A stretch of DNA of 64,000 nt from Treponema rectale. Its GTDB lineage: Bacteria > Spirochaetota > Spirochaetia > Treponematales > Treponemataceae. The stretch is from the NCBI RefSeq assembly GCF_014202035.1, contig NZ_JACHFR010000003.1:62001-126000 (forward strand), read 5' to 3'. A program made the position numbers and the translations under genes. The notes under the pieces were generated by a model. It saw nothing but the letters and a program-made list of their open reading frames with translations. It was not told the DNA's origin and made no database searches. Shown piece after piece: positions 50,960 to 60,383 of this stretch; within the stretch, counting starts at the first letter, position 1, and each line of letters starts with the position of its first letter.

Positions 50960-53900
50960 TTAATCTCTTTTTCCGAAGTAAGGGTTCTTGGAATCTCCGT
51001 ATAAATTTCCGGTTCGTAAACTGCATAGTCATTAATAAGATATTTTATGTTCTGCTCTGCAAGATTTGAACCTTCCATTCTTATCATTGTATCAGGATTT
51101 CTTGTAAGTGAATCCCATGCCCTGAGACTTTCCTGGAAGTTTACGATAGCCTGCCCGTTAAGTTCAGAATCACCGGTCTGTGCTGCGGTTCTGGAAAGTA
51201 TTACGCCAAGGTTGTTTGTAGCTTTCATGTAAGTGTCGGCAATGTCATTCTGGTCATCCCTGGTCTGCGGGAACAGTTCTCCCCATTTTGAGCGCTGGGC
51301 ATTAAGTATTTTAATAAGGCGCTCGTAATATCCTTTTGCTACATAATAGTCCGTGTTCTGGGCCAGAGTATTTGCAAGGGCCAGAAGCAGGTGAGTGTCA
51401 TCAGAATTGGTTTCATGACTCTTGATGAATGAACCCAGGGCTTCCGGGTATTTCTGTTTTGAGTAGTTGATGTAGCCGATCTTGTATCTTACTTCGGAAG
51501 TGTCATATTTATTTTCTACGGCATTTATATAGTTTGTAAGAGCCGTATCATATTCCTGAGCAGTAAAATAGTTGAGGTCTGCATAATCTGCATACAGGTG
51601 GCCTGTGTTTTCATCGCTTTCAAAATTACTTGAACGGTGTTCTGTTTCATAAAGGTCGATTCCTTTTGCATACTTTTCTTCTGCAATCTGGAAGTCCCTC
51701 TGACTGGTATACTGTTCTCCTAAAAGCCGGTATGTGTTTATGAATTTGTAAGTATCCCTCTTGTTGCGTCTTTTCTGTTTTTCAAAGGCATTTTCTGCAT
51801 AGGTGAGTATTCCGATGGCAGCCTTTTCATTTTTAGTTTCAACAAAATAGCGTCCCAGATTGTAAAGGGCAACAGGATTGTTTTCATCTGCATCAACAGC
51901 TTTTTCAAGAAGTTTGCGGAGATCTTCTATATAACCGCGGAGACTTTCTTCTGCCGGCTTAAGCTTGCCGTAGCGTTTGTCCAGAAGGTAACCGCTGAGT
52001 TCAGTAAGGTCTTTTGAGCCTAAAGCTTTTGCATGTTCTTTACTGGTAAAGTGTTCCCTGTACTGAAGAACAGTCCGCAGGTCATCAGTGCGGATAAAGT
52101 AACGCATCTTACGTTTTTCACAGTCATCTGTAGCACCGTGGAACTGTTCGTAACGGTTATACTGTTCAAGCGCATGCCTGTACTGTTCAGGATCTTTTTC
52201 CGTTGCCCAGTCAAGATATGTATCACCTAAAAGAAGGATGGCGTCTTTATCATTTATGTTGTAGACAAGAACATCTTTTTTGAGAATGCGTTCTGATTCT
52301 TCATAGTTGTACAGGTCGTCAAGTTCCATTTCTGCCCATTGGATACCGGCATTGCGGTCATGGTCGTAGCGCTGGAGTATTGCACGGTACATCATACGTG
52401 CCCTGTCGTACTGTTTGTGTTTGCGGTAAGCCTGGGCATAGGTAAAGAACCAGTCTTTATCCGGATCATAAACAAGAGCCTGATTAAATTTATCTTCAGA
52501 AAGGGAATACTGCTCTTCGTTAAGAAGTTCCAGACCTTCCCTGTAAAGGGTCCATGCTTTTACAGGTTTATAGATGAATGTATTTGTAAGGACAAAAATG
52601 CAGAAAATCATTATTGCTGCGGCAGTACTTATGATTGCTCCAGGAATGATTCTGTTTTTCAGCTGGTATTCAAGAGACTGCTTGTAGGCTGCATATTCGG
52701 CGGCGCTGCGGTGCTCAAAATCCCTCGGTACTTCCAGATGAATGTCCATCATTTTTTCAAGTTCTGCGGCAAGAGTTCTTGCAGGAACTTTACGGAGGAC
52801 TTTTTCAAGAATCTCGAATACTGCATCGTCTGTGAATTCGTTTTTTACGACGAGATCTTCCAGTGCAATCCGAACGTTAAGGGGATATGAAGCGAGGTTT
52901 TTCTGAAATTTCTTGTATTCAGCATCTGTAAAGGAGTTTTTAGGCTTTCCCCTTTCGTCTTCTTCCGGTACTGCAGTATGAACCTGCTTAGGTTTTTTAT
53001 TCAGGTCCGCCGTAACGGTATCAGAGAAGCCCGGAATGTTGAATATGTCATCATCACTTTCCGTTGAGGTAATTCCGCCCAGCTCAAAGTCTGTCGGCAT
53101 GCCTGTGTTTTCTTCATTTGAAAAATCCAGACCGTCCATTGCAGACGTATCAAAGGTTTCTACAGGAGTATTGTCTTCGTCTGGAACAGAATCTGTTTCA
53201 TCAGGAGCTTTTGTTCTTCCGTCAAAACCGCCTTCGTAGTTTGTAACGGTAAAGTCTTCTCCGCTGCCGGAAGAGAACATGTCTCCTATGTCAGGGGGAG
53301 TATCACTGTCTTCAGGCAGTTTGTTGGGAGTAAAATCCTGGGAACCGGTATCCAGATCCATGCCGTCGAGACCGGTTGTATCAAACTCAGGAAGGGAAGA
53401 ATCAGCTGCTGTATCACCCGTGTCAGGAAGGCTGTTTGTATCCGGAAGATCATTCATATCCGGAAGATCGTTCATGTCAGGCAGGCTGCTGTCAGAAAAG
53501 TCAAAAGTTTCAGGTGTGTCCGGTTCTGAAGCTGGAACTTCAGCTGTATCTTCTGCCGTTATTTCAGTTTCTGGTTCCGGTTCTGAAGTTTTCGGTTCAG
53601 GCATTTCAGCATATTCGCTTGGAAGGCCTTCGTTCATGTTTATTATGCCGCCGTTTTCAGATTCCTGAGGCTGTTCAAGGTCAAATTCTGCAAAAGGATT
53701 GTTTTCCGTGTCCTGAGAAAAATCTGTAATACCGGAATCCGGAGTGTCCTGTATATCCTGAGCCGGCTCTGGTTCCTGCGGCATTGAAAAGTCATCACTG
53801 AAGTCAGCAGTCTCTGCATTTAAGTCTGAGCCTGTGTCTGTGGTGAAATCAGTATTGAAATCCGGAATGTCATTCGGTATGTCAGCCGGTATGTCTTCCG

Positions 53901-54762
53901 GAACTGTAAGGTTCTCCTGAAATGCTGATTCATCAAGGGACGGAAGTTCCGTGTTTAAATCGTCCGTAAAATCTGTGTCTGTAAATGTATCTGAAGTTTC
54001 CGGTGCGGCAGGTTCACTCTGCGGTTCTTCTGGAAGCGGTTCATCAAGATCTTCAAGTTCCGGGAGTTCCTCAATTGTTCCCGGTTCTTCCGGCTCATCA
54101 AGTACTCCAAGTCCGTTCAGAAGGTCGTCTGCTGACTGCTGGTCTGCTGAAGGTTTCTGAGGAGATAGAATTGAATCAAGAAGGGCATCTGTTTCTGCGT
54201 CGCTGTCAGGAACTTTTTGAGGACTGGAGGTTTTTCTTGTGTTCTGAACTGGTTTTGCTTTTGGAACAGGCTCCGGTTCAGGCTCTGGTTCCGGTTTTGC
54301 TTTAGGTGCCAGCAGGGCATCCAGGTCAAGGTCTTCAATCGGTATTTCTTTTGGCGGCTCAGGTTCTTTAGGCGGCTCAGGTTCTTCAAATTCACTTAAG
54401 TCGAAGTCGCTTATATCCATGTCTGCAGCAGGACCGATGATGTCTGACATATCCGGTGCCGCAGGTTCGGAAGGTTTCTGTTCTTTTGGTGTGTCGGAGT
54501 CTTCGTTTTCTTCACCGAGAAAGTCAGAGAAGTCATTGGCTTCCCGTTCCAGTTCAGCAGCAGCTGCGTCAGCCTGAGCCTGGTCTTCTTCAGAAAGGAC
54601 AGGAAGACCGAATTTAAAATCTTCTGAGTCGTCTATATCTTCTATGTTTCTTGGAATCGGAACTGTAACTGCCTTTTCACTGCGGGCAGCGCGAATCTTT
54701 ACTTCGTCTCCGAGATTTAATAAGTCTGAGTTTAACTTCTGAAGCTGGCTTAATCCTGGCAT
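50956..54762 (-). CDS. Membrane-anchored TPR protein with a long acidic N-terminal region
   Basis: The protein is about 1268 residues. Residues 1 to about 600 are acidic and probably disordered, rich in Asp, Glu, Pro and Ser, with short tandem repeats such as LPDMNDLPDMNDLPDTN near 53425-53480. A compact stretch (about 600-690) precedes a single membrane helix (IISTAAAIMIFCIFVLTNTF). The remainder is TPR-like helical repeats (WTLYREGLELLNEEQYSLSE, EVRYKIGYINYSKQKYPEAL). With no signal peptide, the acidic part should be cytoplasmic and the TPR part periplasmic. The open frame reaches a TTG at 54801, but that codon is the -35 hexamer; I use ATG 54762. The kinase-like gene is translationally coupled downstream. 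Confidence 0.85.
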   Translation of the reverse strand: MPGLSQLQKLNSDLLNLGDEVKIRAARSEKAVTVPIPRNIEDIDDSEDFKFGLPVLSEEDQAQADAAAAELEREANDFSDFLGEENEDSDTPKEQKPSEPAAPDMSDIIGPAADMDISDFDLSEFEEPEPPKEPEPPKEIPIEDLDLDALLAPKAKPEPEPEPEPVPKAKPVQNTRKTSSPQKVPDSDAETDALLDSILSPQKPSADQQSADDLLNGLGVLDEPEEPGTIEELPELEDLDEPLPEEPQSEPAAPETSDTFTDTDFTDDLNTELPSLDESAFQENLTVPEDIPADIPNDIPDFNTDFTTDTGSDLNAETADFSDDFSMPQEPEPAQDIQDTPDSGITDFSQDTENNPFAEFDLEQPQESENGGIINMNEGLPSEYAEMPEPKTSEPEPETEITAEDTAEVPASEPDTPETFDFSDSSLPDMNDLPDMNDLPDTNSLPDTGDTAADSSLPEFDTTGLDGMDLDTGSQDFTPNKLPEDSDTPPDIGDMFSSGSGEDFTVTNYEGGFDGRTKAPDETDSVPDEDNTPVETFDTSAMDGLDFSNEENTGMPTDFELGGITSTESDDDIFNIPGFSDTVTADLNKKPKQVHTAVPEEDERGKPKNSFTDAEYKKFQKNLASYPLNVRIALEDLVVKNEFTDDAVFEILEKVLRKVPARTLAAELEKMMDIHLEVPRDFEHRSAAEYAAYKQSLEYQLKNRIIPGAIISTAAAIMIFCIFVLTNTFIYKPVKAWTLYREGLELLNEEQYSLSEDKFNQALVYDPDKDWFFTYAQAYRKHKQYDRARMMYRAILQRYDHDRNAGIQWAEMELDDLYNYEESERILKKDVLVYNINDKDAILLLGDTYLDWATEKDPEQYRHALEQYNRYEQFHGATDDCEKRKMRYFIRTDDLRTVLQYREHFTSKEHAKALGSKDLTELSGYLLDKRYGKLKPAEESLRGYIEDLRKLLEKAVDADENNPVALYNLGRYFVETKNEKAAIGILTYAENAFEKQKRRNKRDTYKFINTYRLLGEQYTSQRDFQIAEEKYAKGIDLYETEHRSSNFESDENTGHLYADYADLNYFTAQEYDTALTNYINAVENKYDTSEVRYKIGYINYSKQKYPEALGSFIKSHETNSDDTHLLLALANTLAQNTDYYVAKGYYERLIKILNAQRSKWGELFPQTRDDQNDIADTYMKATNNLGVILSRTAAQTGDSELNGQAIVNFQESLRAWDSLTRNPDTMIRMEGSNLAEQNIKYLINDYAVYEPEIYTEIPRTLTSEKEIK

Positions 54763-54771
54763 TTGTCTATG

Positions 54772-54801
54772 ATTATACTCCGCAAAAGGGCTTTTTTTCA
54801 A
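54772..54801 (-). promoter_or_regulatory. Predicted promoter of the TPR/kinase-like operon (leaderless type)
   Basis: TTGAAA (54796-54801) and a perfect TATAAT (54772-54777) on the minus strand are 18 nt apart. The ATG at 54762 follows after 9 nt and has no properly spaced Shine-Dalgarno sequence. Confidence 0.65.
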
Positions 54802-54882
54802 TGTAAACAGGGCCCTTTATTCTACTTATCGGAATGCTATTTTTTTTCTAAATACTTATGTTTGGTTTCCGACAATAAAAGT

Positions 54883-55593
54883 ATGAGAAAGTATCTTGCA
54901 TTTTTATTTATGTGTTTTTCTTTCGGAACATTTTTATATGCTTCTACGGATGATGACAGGTGGGATTATTCGATTCTCGTTTCACAGATAGACTCTGTAC
55001 AGGCGCCTTATCTTTCGGGCAACAGCGTTATTTTTACTGCCGATAAGAATGCCCGTCATGTGGGAATTGCCCTGGATTATGAGAATTTCTCCACAATTCA
55101 TTCCTTTTCTAAAAAAGTAAAAAAAGACATGGATGATAATGTGGTTGATTCCTTTTATTTTTATGTACTCAATCTTCCTAAAAACGTTCAGGAGTTTAAA
55201 TACCGCCTTGTGATTGACGGTTTGTGGACGATGGATCCCCTTAATTCCAACAGGGTATTTGATCCTAAATCAAACTTAATGCTTTCTGTCTTTGATGCCG
55301 GAAGGGATATTCCTGCCGTTACGGAGGAAAAGGGAAGGGGAAAAGTTCATTTTGTCTACAGGGGAGAAAGCGGCCAGCATATCCGTCTGGGGGGAAGTTT
55401 TACAAACTGGGACAGCTGGATTTACGAAATGAAGGAAGTCAGTGCGGGACTTTATGTTCTGGATCTTACCCTGCCACCCGGAACTTATCAGTATGCTTAT
55501 TATTCCGGAATAAAGTCCTTTGTGGACAGGACAAATCCTGAGAGGTGCTATACCGATGAGGGAAAGGAAGCTTCCCTTCTGATAGTTAAATAA
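54883..55593 (+). CDS. Exported protein with CBM48/isoamylase-N-like domains
   Basis: The start at ATG 54883 is directly followed by a signal peptide (MRKYLAFLFMCFSFGTFLYA); the frame is open 40 codons further upstream but that part overlaps the divergent promoter. The 236-residue protein has two E-set type domains. The first (about 40-140) includes VQEFKYRLVIDGLWTMDPLN. The second (about 155-236) includes HIRLGGSFTNWDSWIYEM and LPPGTYQYAYYSG, the AMPK/CBM48 glycogen-binding pattern. No catalytic domain is attached, so it probably binds a glucan or another protein in the periplasm. It converges on ffh, with a shared terminator. Confidence 0.82.
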   Translation: MRKYLAFLFMCFSFGTFLYASTDDDRWDYSILVSQIDSVQAPYLSGNSVIFTADKNARHVGIALDYENFSTIHSFSKKVKKDMDDNVVDSFYFYVLNLPKNVQEFKYRLVIDGLWTMDPLNSNRVFDPKSNLMLSVFDAGRDIPAVTEEKGRGKVHFVYRGESGQHIRLGGSFTNWDSWIYEMKEVSAGLYVLDLTLPPGTYQYAYYSGIKSFVDRTNPERCYTDEGKEASLLIVK

Positions 55594-55594
55594 A

Positions 55595-55652
55595 AAAAAA
55601 GGCATGCCTGAGTTACTGGAGATATACTTCAAAATTCAGACATGCCTTTTTT
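55595..55652. terminator. Bidirectional terminator between the CBM48 gene and ffh
   Basis: AAAAAAGGCATG and CATGCCTTTTTT (55595-55606 with 55641-55652) form an extended stem that continues past one mismatch with CTGA/TCAG. The loop is about 24 nt. A-run and T-run ends allow termination in both directions for the convergent genes. Confidence 0.82.
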
Positions 55653-55673
55653 GTTTTACAGAGAAAAAGTGTT

Positions 55674-57053
55674 TTAGAAATGGAATCCGCCCGGAAGCTG
55701 CATGTTTCCAAGCTGGCTTAAGTCCATTCCGCTCATCTGCTGCATCATTTTTGCCTGCATTCCGCGGTTTCTTGTAAGTTTTTTCATTGTAAGCTTTGTC
55801 TTTTCAAACTGCTTGATGAGTTTGTTTACTTCCTGTACGGAAGTGCCGCTTCCTTTTGCAATACGCTTTCTTCTTGAAGGACCGATGATAAGGTGATTCA
55901 GGCGTTCTTTATATGTCATGCTCTGGATAATGGCTTTCTGATGTTTAATACCTGCTTTATCCACCATGCTTTCATCAAAGTTGCTCATTCCCGGAAGCAT
56001 CTGTACGATTTTTGAAACGCTTCCCATTTTTTCTACGGATTCAAACTGTTCAAGCATGTCCTGCAGCGTAAACTCATTGCGGGCCATCTTTTTCTGCATC
56101 TTGATGGCAGCTTCCTGATCTACGGTTTCCTGGGCTTTTTCTACGAGAGAAACAATGTCTCCCATGCCGAGGATTCTTCCTGCAATACGGTCCGGATGGA
56201 ACTGTTCAAAGTCATCTGTTTTTTCGCCGGTACCGATGAAAAGGATTGGTTTGCCTGTAATGGTCTTAAGGGAAAGGGCAGCACCGCCCCTTGCATCAGA
56301 GTCAAACTTTGTAAGGATTACACCGGTAATTCCCAGCTGTTCATCGAAACTTTTTGCAATGTCAACTGCATTCTGACCGGTCATGGAGTCAGCTACGAGA
56401 ATTGTTTCTACAGGATCGGTTTTCTTTTTAAGCTCAACCAGTTCCTTCATCATGGCTTCGTCAATCTGAAGGCGTCCTGCAGTATCTATGATTACAGTAT
56501 CAATTCCGTTCTTTTTTGCAAATTCAATGGCATTTTTTGCAACTTTAACAGCGTCTTTAGCTCCCTCTTCCTTGTAAACCGGAACATCGATTTTCTGTCC
56601 TAAAACGGAAAGCTGTTCAACTGCTGCCGGGCGGACAAGGTCACAGGCTGTAAGAAGAGGTTTTCTTCCGTCTTTTTTAAGTTTTGCGGCAAGTTTATGT
56701 GCTGCTGTTGTCTTACCTGCACCCTGAAGACCAAGAAGCAGGATTACGCTTTGTGTGTCAGGTCCTTTCAATGCAAGGTCAGTTTTTTTATCTCCAAGCA
56801 TTGAAACGATTTTGTCATGAATTATCTTTACAAACTGCTGTCCCGGGTCTACTGCTTTAAGGACTTTTTCGCCTTTAGCTTCTTCTATGGTTGAGTTTAC
56901 AAAGCGGCGTACAACCCTGAGGTTAACGTCAGCTTCAAGAAGAGCCATCTTTATCTGTTCTACGGTATCCTCAATGTTTTTTTCTGTAATTTTTGAGTTT
57001 CCGCTTAATGTTTTTACAATAGAACTAAAGGTTCCTGTGATTTTTTCGAGCAT
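55674..57053 (-). CDS. ffh: Signal recognition particle GTPase Ffh (SRP54)
   Basis: The 459-residue protein has the N domain (residues 1-85), the G domain with G1 GLQGAGKTTAAHKLA, TACDLVRPAAVEQL, G3 DTAGRLQID and G4 TKFDSDARGG, and a methionine-rich M domain (about 300-459) ending MQAKMMQQMSGMDLSQLGNM. Ffh binds signal sequences at the ribosome and delivers them to FtsY. The SRP RNA gene is not seen here. It begins 30 bp after gpsA on the same strand, so gpsA-ffh are probably co-transcribed. Confidence 0.97.
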   Translation of the reverse strand: MLEKITGTFSSIVKTLSGNSKITEKNIEDTVEQIKMALLEADVNLRVVRRFVNSTIEEAKGEKVLKAVDPGQQFVKIIHDKIVSMLGDKKTDLALKGPDTQSVILLLGLQGAGKTTAAHKLAAKLKKDGRKPLLTACDLVRPAAVEQLSVLGQKIDVPVYKEEGAKDAVKVAKNAIEFAKKNGIDTVIIDTAGRLQIDEAMMKELVELKKKTDPVETILVADSMTGQNAVDIAKSFDEQLGITGVILTKFDSDARGGAALSLKTITGKPILFIGTGEKTDDFEQFHPDRIAGRILGMGDIVSLVEKAQETVDQEAAIKMQKKMARNEFTLQDMLEQFESVEKMGSVSKIVQMLPGMSNFDESMVDKAGIKHQKAIIQSMTYKERLNHLIIGPSRRKRIAKGSGTSVQEVNKLIKQFEKTKLTMKKLTRNRGMQAKMMQQMSGMDLSQLGNMQLPGGFHF

Positions 57054-57083
57054 TTTGTATTCCTTATGAAACAGTATCTTTTA

Positions 57084-58145
57084 TCAGTAATTTTTGCCGT
57101 TTACGAGATCCTTGAGACACTGTTCCGGGGTTTTTTCTTTGTTAAGTACTTCATAAAGGGCATTGCAGATAGGAAGCTTAAGGTTTTTCTTTTCTGCAAT
57201 CTGATGAACGTATTTACAGGCAATGGCACCTTCCGGAAGATATCCGACTTTCTTGATGTTTGCAATAAGGTCGTCAAGGTTTGAGAAACGGTTCAGCATG
57301 TCAGTCTTAATAAGATCCTGTCCGAATTTTCTGTTCCGTCCGAATTTTGATTTACAGGTAACGTCAAGATCTCCCACACCGCTTATGGATGTAAAGGTTG
57401 CGGCATGTGTGGCACCCATGGCAAAGCCGATCTGCTGGATTTCGTTAAGTCCTGCTGCCATGAGAAGGCTTTCTGTGTTGTCTCCGAAAATATCTGAAGT
57501 TTCTGCAAGGGCATCCATGCTTCCGTATACAACGGCAATTACGTTCTTAACTGCTGCACATACCTGAACACCGATAGTGTCAAATGAAGCATAGGCCATG
57601 ATACCTTTAACAGCCCTGAGCATATCACGGACTTTTATTGCGTTGCGGTGATGATTGCTGGCTGCAATAAGACCGGTAATCTTGCCTAAGGCAACTTCTT
57701 CTGCATGACTCGGACCTGCAATATATACGGTGCAGTCTTTATAGCATTCAGGAAGTGCGTTTTCCATTGTCTCAAGAACAAAATGAGGAATGTCGTCAGA
57801 AGGCACAAAACCCTTTGTTATTGAAGCAATTATTGTAGAACCGTCCTGGATGTTTTTTACATCAGTAAAGCGGCTGATAGTAGATGCAAGGTAGAGTGAA
57901 GGAGTTGCAAGAATAAGAACGTCCTTGTCTTCTGCAACTTTTTTTATGTCCTGACAGCAGGTTACACTGTTATTAAGTCTGTAACCTGAAAGATATCTTT
58001 TATTTTCGTGTTCTTTGTTGATTGATTCGACTACATCTTCTTCCATTGCCCACAGCTGTACTCTGTGTCCGCCAGAAGCAAGGGCTGTTCCTAATGCGGT
58101 ACCCCATGCACCTGCTCCAATGATTCCGATTGAAAGAGTTTCCAT
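57084..58145 (-). CDS. gpsA: Glycerol-3-phosphate dehydrogenase [NAD(P)+]
   Basis: The 353-residue enzyme reduces dihydroxyacetone phosphate to sn-glycerol 3-phosphate for phospholipid synthesis. The dinucleotide-binding motif GIIGAGAWGTALGTALA is at residues 7-23, FVLETMENALP and IAGPSHAEEVA follow, and the catalytic Lys is in CAAVKNVIAVVYG. GVGDLDVTCKSKFGRNRKFG is the second conserved block. The leader carries GAGG 7 nt before the ATG. Confidence 0.97.
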   Translation of the reverse strand: METLSIGIIGAGAWGTALGTALASGGHRVQLWAMEEDVVESINKEHENKRYLSGYRLNNSVTCCQDIKKVAEDKDVLILATPSLYLASTISRFTDVKNIQDGSTIIASITKGFVPSDDIPHFVLETMENALPECYKDCTVYIAGPSHAEEVALGKITGLIAASNHHRNAIKVRDMLRAVKGIMAYASFDTIGVQVCAAVKNVIAVVYGSMDALAETSDIFGDNTESLLMAAGLNEIQQIGFAMGATHAATFTSISGVGDLDVTCKSKFGRNRKFGQDLIKTDMLNRFSNLDDLIANIKKVGYLPEGAIACKYVHQIAEKKNLKLPICNALYEVLNKEKTPEQCLKDLVNGKNY

Positions 58146-58175
58146 CTTTTACCTCATGTAATAATTATAAATTTT

Positions 58176-58204
58176 ATGATACTCCACTGGTGAATATTTT
58201 TCAA
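58176..58204 (-). promoter_or_regulatory. Predicted promoter of gpsA-ffh
   Basis: TTGAAA (58199-58204) and TATCAT (58176-58181) on the minus strand are 17 nt apart, giving a leader of about 25 nt with a Shine-Dalgarno site. Confidence 0.6.
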
Positions 58205-58266
58205 TATTGAAGCCGTGACGTGCAATACAGTGTTCTGTTTAATGTATGGAAGAAAAAAACTGAAGT

Positions 58267-58959
58267 TTACGATTCTTTTATGAAATCCGGAATTTCCTTC
58301 TTTTTTGTATAGTACATATCATAGGCATGGGTTCCCGGAAGTCCTGACTCTATTCTTTCATTTTCTTTTTCAAGCTGGAACTGAATCATTCTCTTGAAGA
58401 CGATTAAAAGGGGTTCAGGATCTGCTTCTGCCGGGGCAAGGGCGTTTTCCTGAAGTTCTTTTATGAGGTAATAGCAGGATTCTATTGTAGAGATGCAGTA
58501 TTCCGATGGTTCATGCTTGAAGGTAAAAATACTTTTGTATTTTCCATAAAAAGAGAATTTTGGCAGTGAGCTGACGTTGGTACTGTACCTGAGCATTTTT
58601 TTTGAGCAGAACCAGGTTGAATCAATGATAATGACGAGAAGTTTTCTGTCAGAAAGATTTTGTTTCAGAATCGGGCTTGAGGCTGTATGGGCGTCCTCAC
58701 CGGGATAAAGTAAAACCGGATAATACTGAGGATCTTTGAGAAGTGCGCACAGCCGTTCGTTTTTAGTAAAGTCTATTCCTGTTATGATTTCGCTGTCCGG
58801 AAGACAGAGGGAGGCAAGTCGTCCTGTTCCTGTTCTCTGGCGTTTTGCTTCCTTCGGATGCATAAGGAATACGAATTTGACGTTGCAGTTTACAGGGGCT
58901 GTATATTTACAGTAACAGCTGGCTTTCGGTCTGAAACATTTATAGCAGATTTCTCTCAT
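58267..58959 (-). CDS. DTW-domain protein, probable tRNA-uridine aminocarboxypropyltransferase
   Basis: The 230-residue protein starts with a cysteine cluster (CYKCFRPKASCYCKY) and carries the DTW motif as IIIDSTWFCSKKM, plus MHPKEAKRQRTGTGRLA and LYPGEDA. DTW proteins such as TapT/YfiP use S-adenosylmethionine to make acp3U in tRNA. The Thr-Trp pair and nearby basic residues are kept, with Ser in the second position. It starts with an ATG at 58959 and has no tight operon partner: gpsA lies 121 bp downstream with its own promoter. Confidence 0.87.
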   Translation of the reverse strand: MREICYKCFRPKASCYCKYTAPVNCNVKFVFLMHPKEAKRQRTGTGRLASLCLPDSEIITGIDFTKNERLCALLKDPQYYPVLLYPGEDAHTASSPILKQNLSDRKLLVIIIDSTWFCSKKMLRYSTNVSSLPKFSFYGKYKSIFTFKHEPSEYCISTIESCYYLIKELQENALAPAEADPEPLLIVFKRMIQFQLEKENERIESGLPGTHAYDMYYTKKKEIPDFIKES

Positions 58960-59085
58960 GGAAGGGAGTTTAGCATAACCATGCGTTTTTTACCATATAG
59001 TGTACAATTTTAGAAAATTTTAGTATTTTGTATGTGAAGCTGACCGTTTTTCAGTCGGCATATTGAATTATAACGAGGCATTTTT

Positions 59086-60339
59086 ATGGCAAAGAAATTA
59101 ACACCTATGACCCTTTTATGCGGTTACCTTGGCGCCGGAAAAACAACTTTGATGAATAAGGTCCTTACAAATCAGCAGGGATATAAAGTTGCTGTTATCG
59201 TAAATGATATCGGTGAAGTAAATGTTGATGCAAAACTTATTGCAGACGGAGCAAAAATTACAGATACAAGTTCAATTGTTCCCCTTACAAACGGTTGTAT
59301 CTGCTGTACCCTTAAATCTCAGCTTGCCCAGAATATAGAAAACATTATTAAAAGCGGTAAGTATGACTATATCATGATAGAAGCGTCAGGTGTATGTGAA
59401 CCTATGCCTATTGCCCAGGAACTTCAGCTTATAAAAAACGGTGTTCTTGACAATGTTGTAGGCGTTGTTGATGCAGCCCGTCTTGTAGATGAATTTGCAG
59501 GAGGCGATAAGCTTCTTCATAAAGATGATATTGAGGAAGAAGACATCGAAAGCCTTCTCGTACAGCAGATTGAATTCTGTTCAACCCTCATTATTAATAA
59601 GAAGGATCTTGTATCTGAAGATGATTTTAAAAAGGTCCGCAAGGTTATTGAAGCCCTTCATCCTGGAGTAAAGGTTATCGAGACTTCCCACGGAGATGTT
59701 CCGGTTGGAGAGATTCTTGCTACCGGAAGCTTTGATTTTGATGCAGTTTATTCATCTGCCGGATGGTGCAAGAAACTTGAGGAAGGTGAGGCTGATGAAG
59801 ATGAGCATGAGGAACATGAACATCATCATGACCATGATCACGAAGAACATGAACATGAAGAACATGACCATGATCACGAGCATAATCCGGCACATGGAGA
59901 AGAAGGTCATCACTGTGACGAGCACTGCCATCACCATCATCATGAACACCGTCATGAAGGTGAAAGTGAAGATGAGTATGGAATCGGAACTTTCATTTAC
60001 ATGCGCAGAAAGCCTTTTGACCGCGTAAAACTTGATGAATTTGCAAATAAATGGCCTCGCAACATTATCCGCTGTAAGGGTCTTATGTGGTTTGCTGATG
60101 AACCGGAAATGGCCTGGGTTTTTGAAACTTCAGGACGTCAGATTCAGGCCGGATATTCAGGACAGTGGGTAGCTGCATGTCCTGAAAATGAACAGAAGCA
60201 GATTCTTGCCGCAAATCCGCAGATTAAGGATGAATGGGATGAGAAAGTTGGTGACAGAATGATTAAACTCTGCATCATCGGTCAGAAACTTGATAAAAAA
60301 GCCATCAGTGACGCCCTTGATTCCTGTCTTGCAGACTAA
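59086..60339 (+). CDS. CobW/COG0523 family GTPase with a histidine-rich loop
   Basis: The 417-residue protein has Walker A GYLGAGKTTLMNKVL at residues 13-27, the metal-binding CxCC motif in NGCICCTL, MIEASGVCEP and the guanine-specificity motif NKKD. A loop of about 50 residues (around 236-286) is nearly all His, Glu and Asp. A CobW C-terminal domain follows (IGTFIYMRRKPFDRVKLDEF). Family members are GTP-driven metal chaperones, often for zinc, sometimes cobalt or nickel; the metal cannot be read here. GAGG precedes the ATG. miaB follows 44 bp downstream. Confidence 0.92.
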   Translation: MAKKLTPMTLLCGYLGAGKTTLMNKVLTNQQGYKVAVIVNDIGEVNVDAKLIADGAKITDTSSIVPLTNGCICCTLKSQLAQNIENIIKSGKYDYIMIEASGVCEPMPIAQELQLIKNGVLDNVVGVVDAARLVDEFAGGDKLLHKDDIEEEDIESLLVQQIEFCSTLIINKKDLVSEDDFKKVRKVIEALHPGVKVIETSHGDVPVGEILATGSFDFDAVYSSAGWCKKLEEGEADEDEHEEHEHHHDHDHEEHEHEEHDHDHEHNPAHGEEGHHCDEHCHHHHHEHRHEGESEDEYGIGTFIYMRRKPFDRVKLDEFANKWPRNIIRCKGLMWFADEPEMAWVFETSGRQIQAGYSGQWVAACPENEQKQILAANPQIKDEWDEKVGDRMIKLCIIGQKLDKKAISDALDSCLAD

Positions 60340-60383
60340 GCTGCTGATGAAGAAACATAAATATCTGTTACCTGGAGTTATAA

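Noticed and set aside
52339-52890. 183-codon plus-strand frame opposite the TPR/kinase-like operon
   Set aside because: Cys/Phe-rich composition typical of antisense frames; the sense strand encodes clear TPR repeats.
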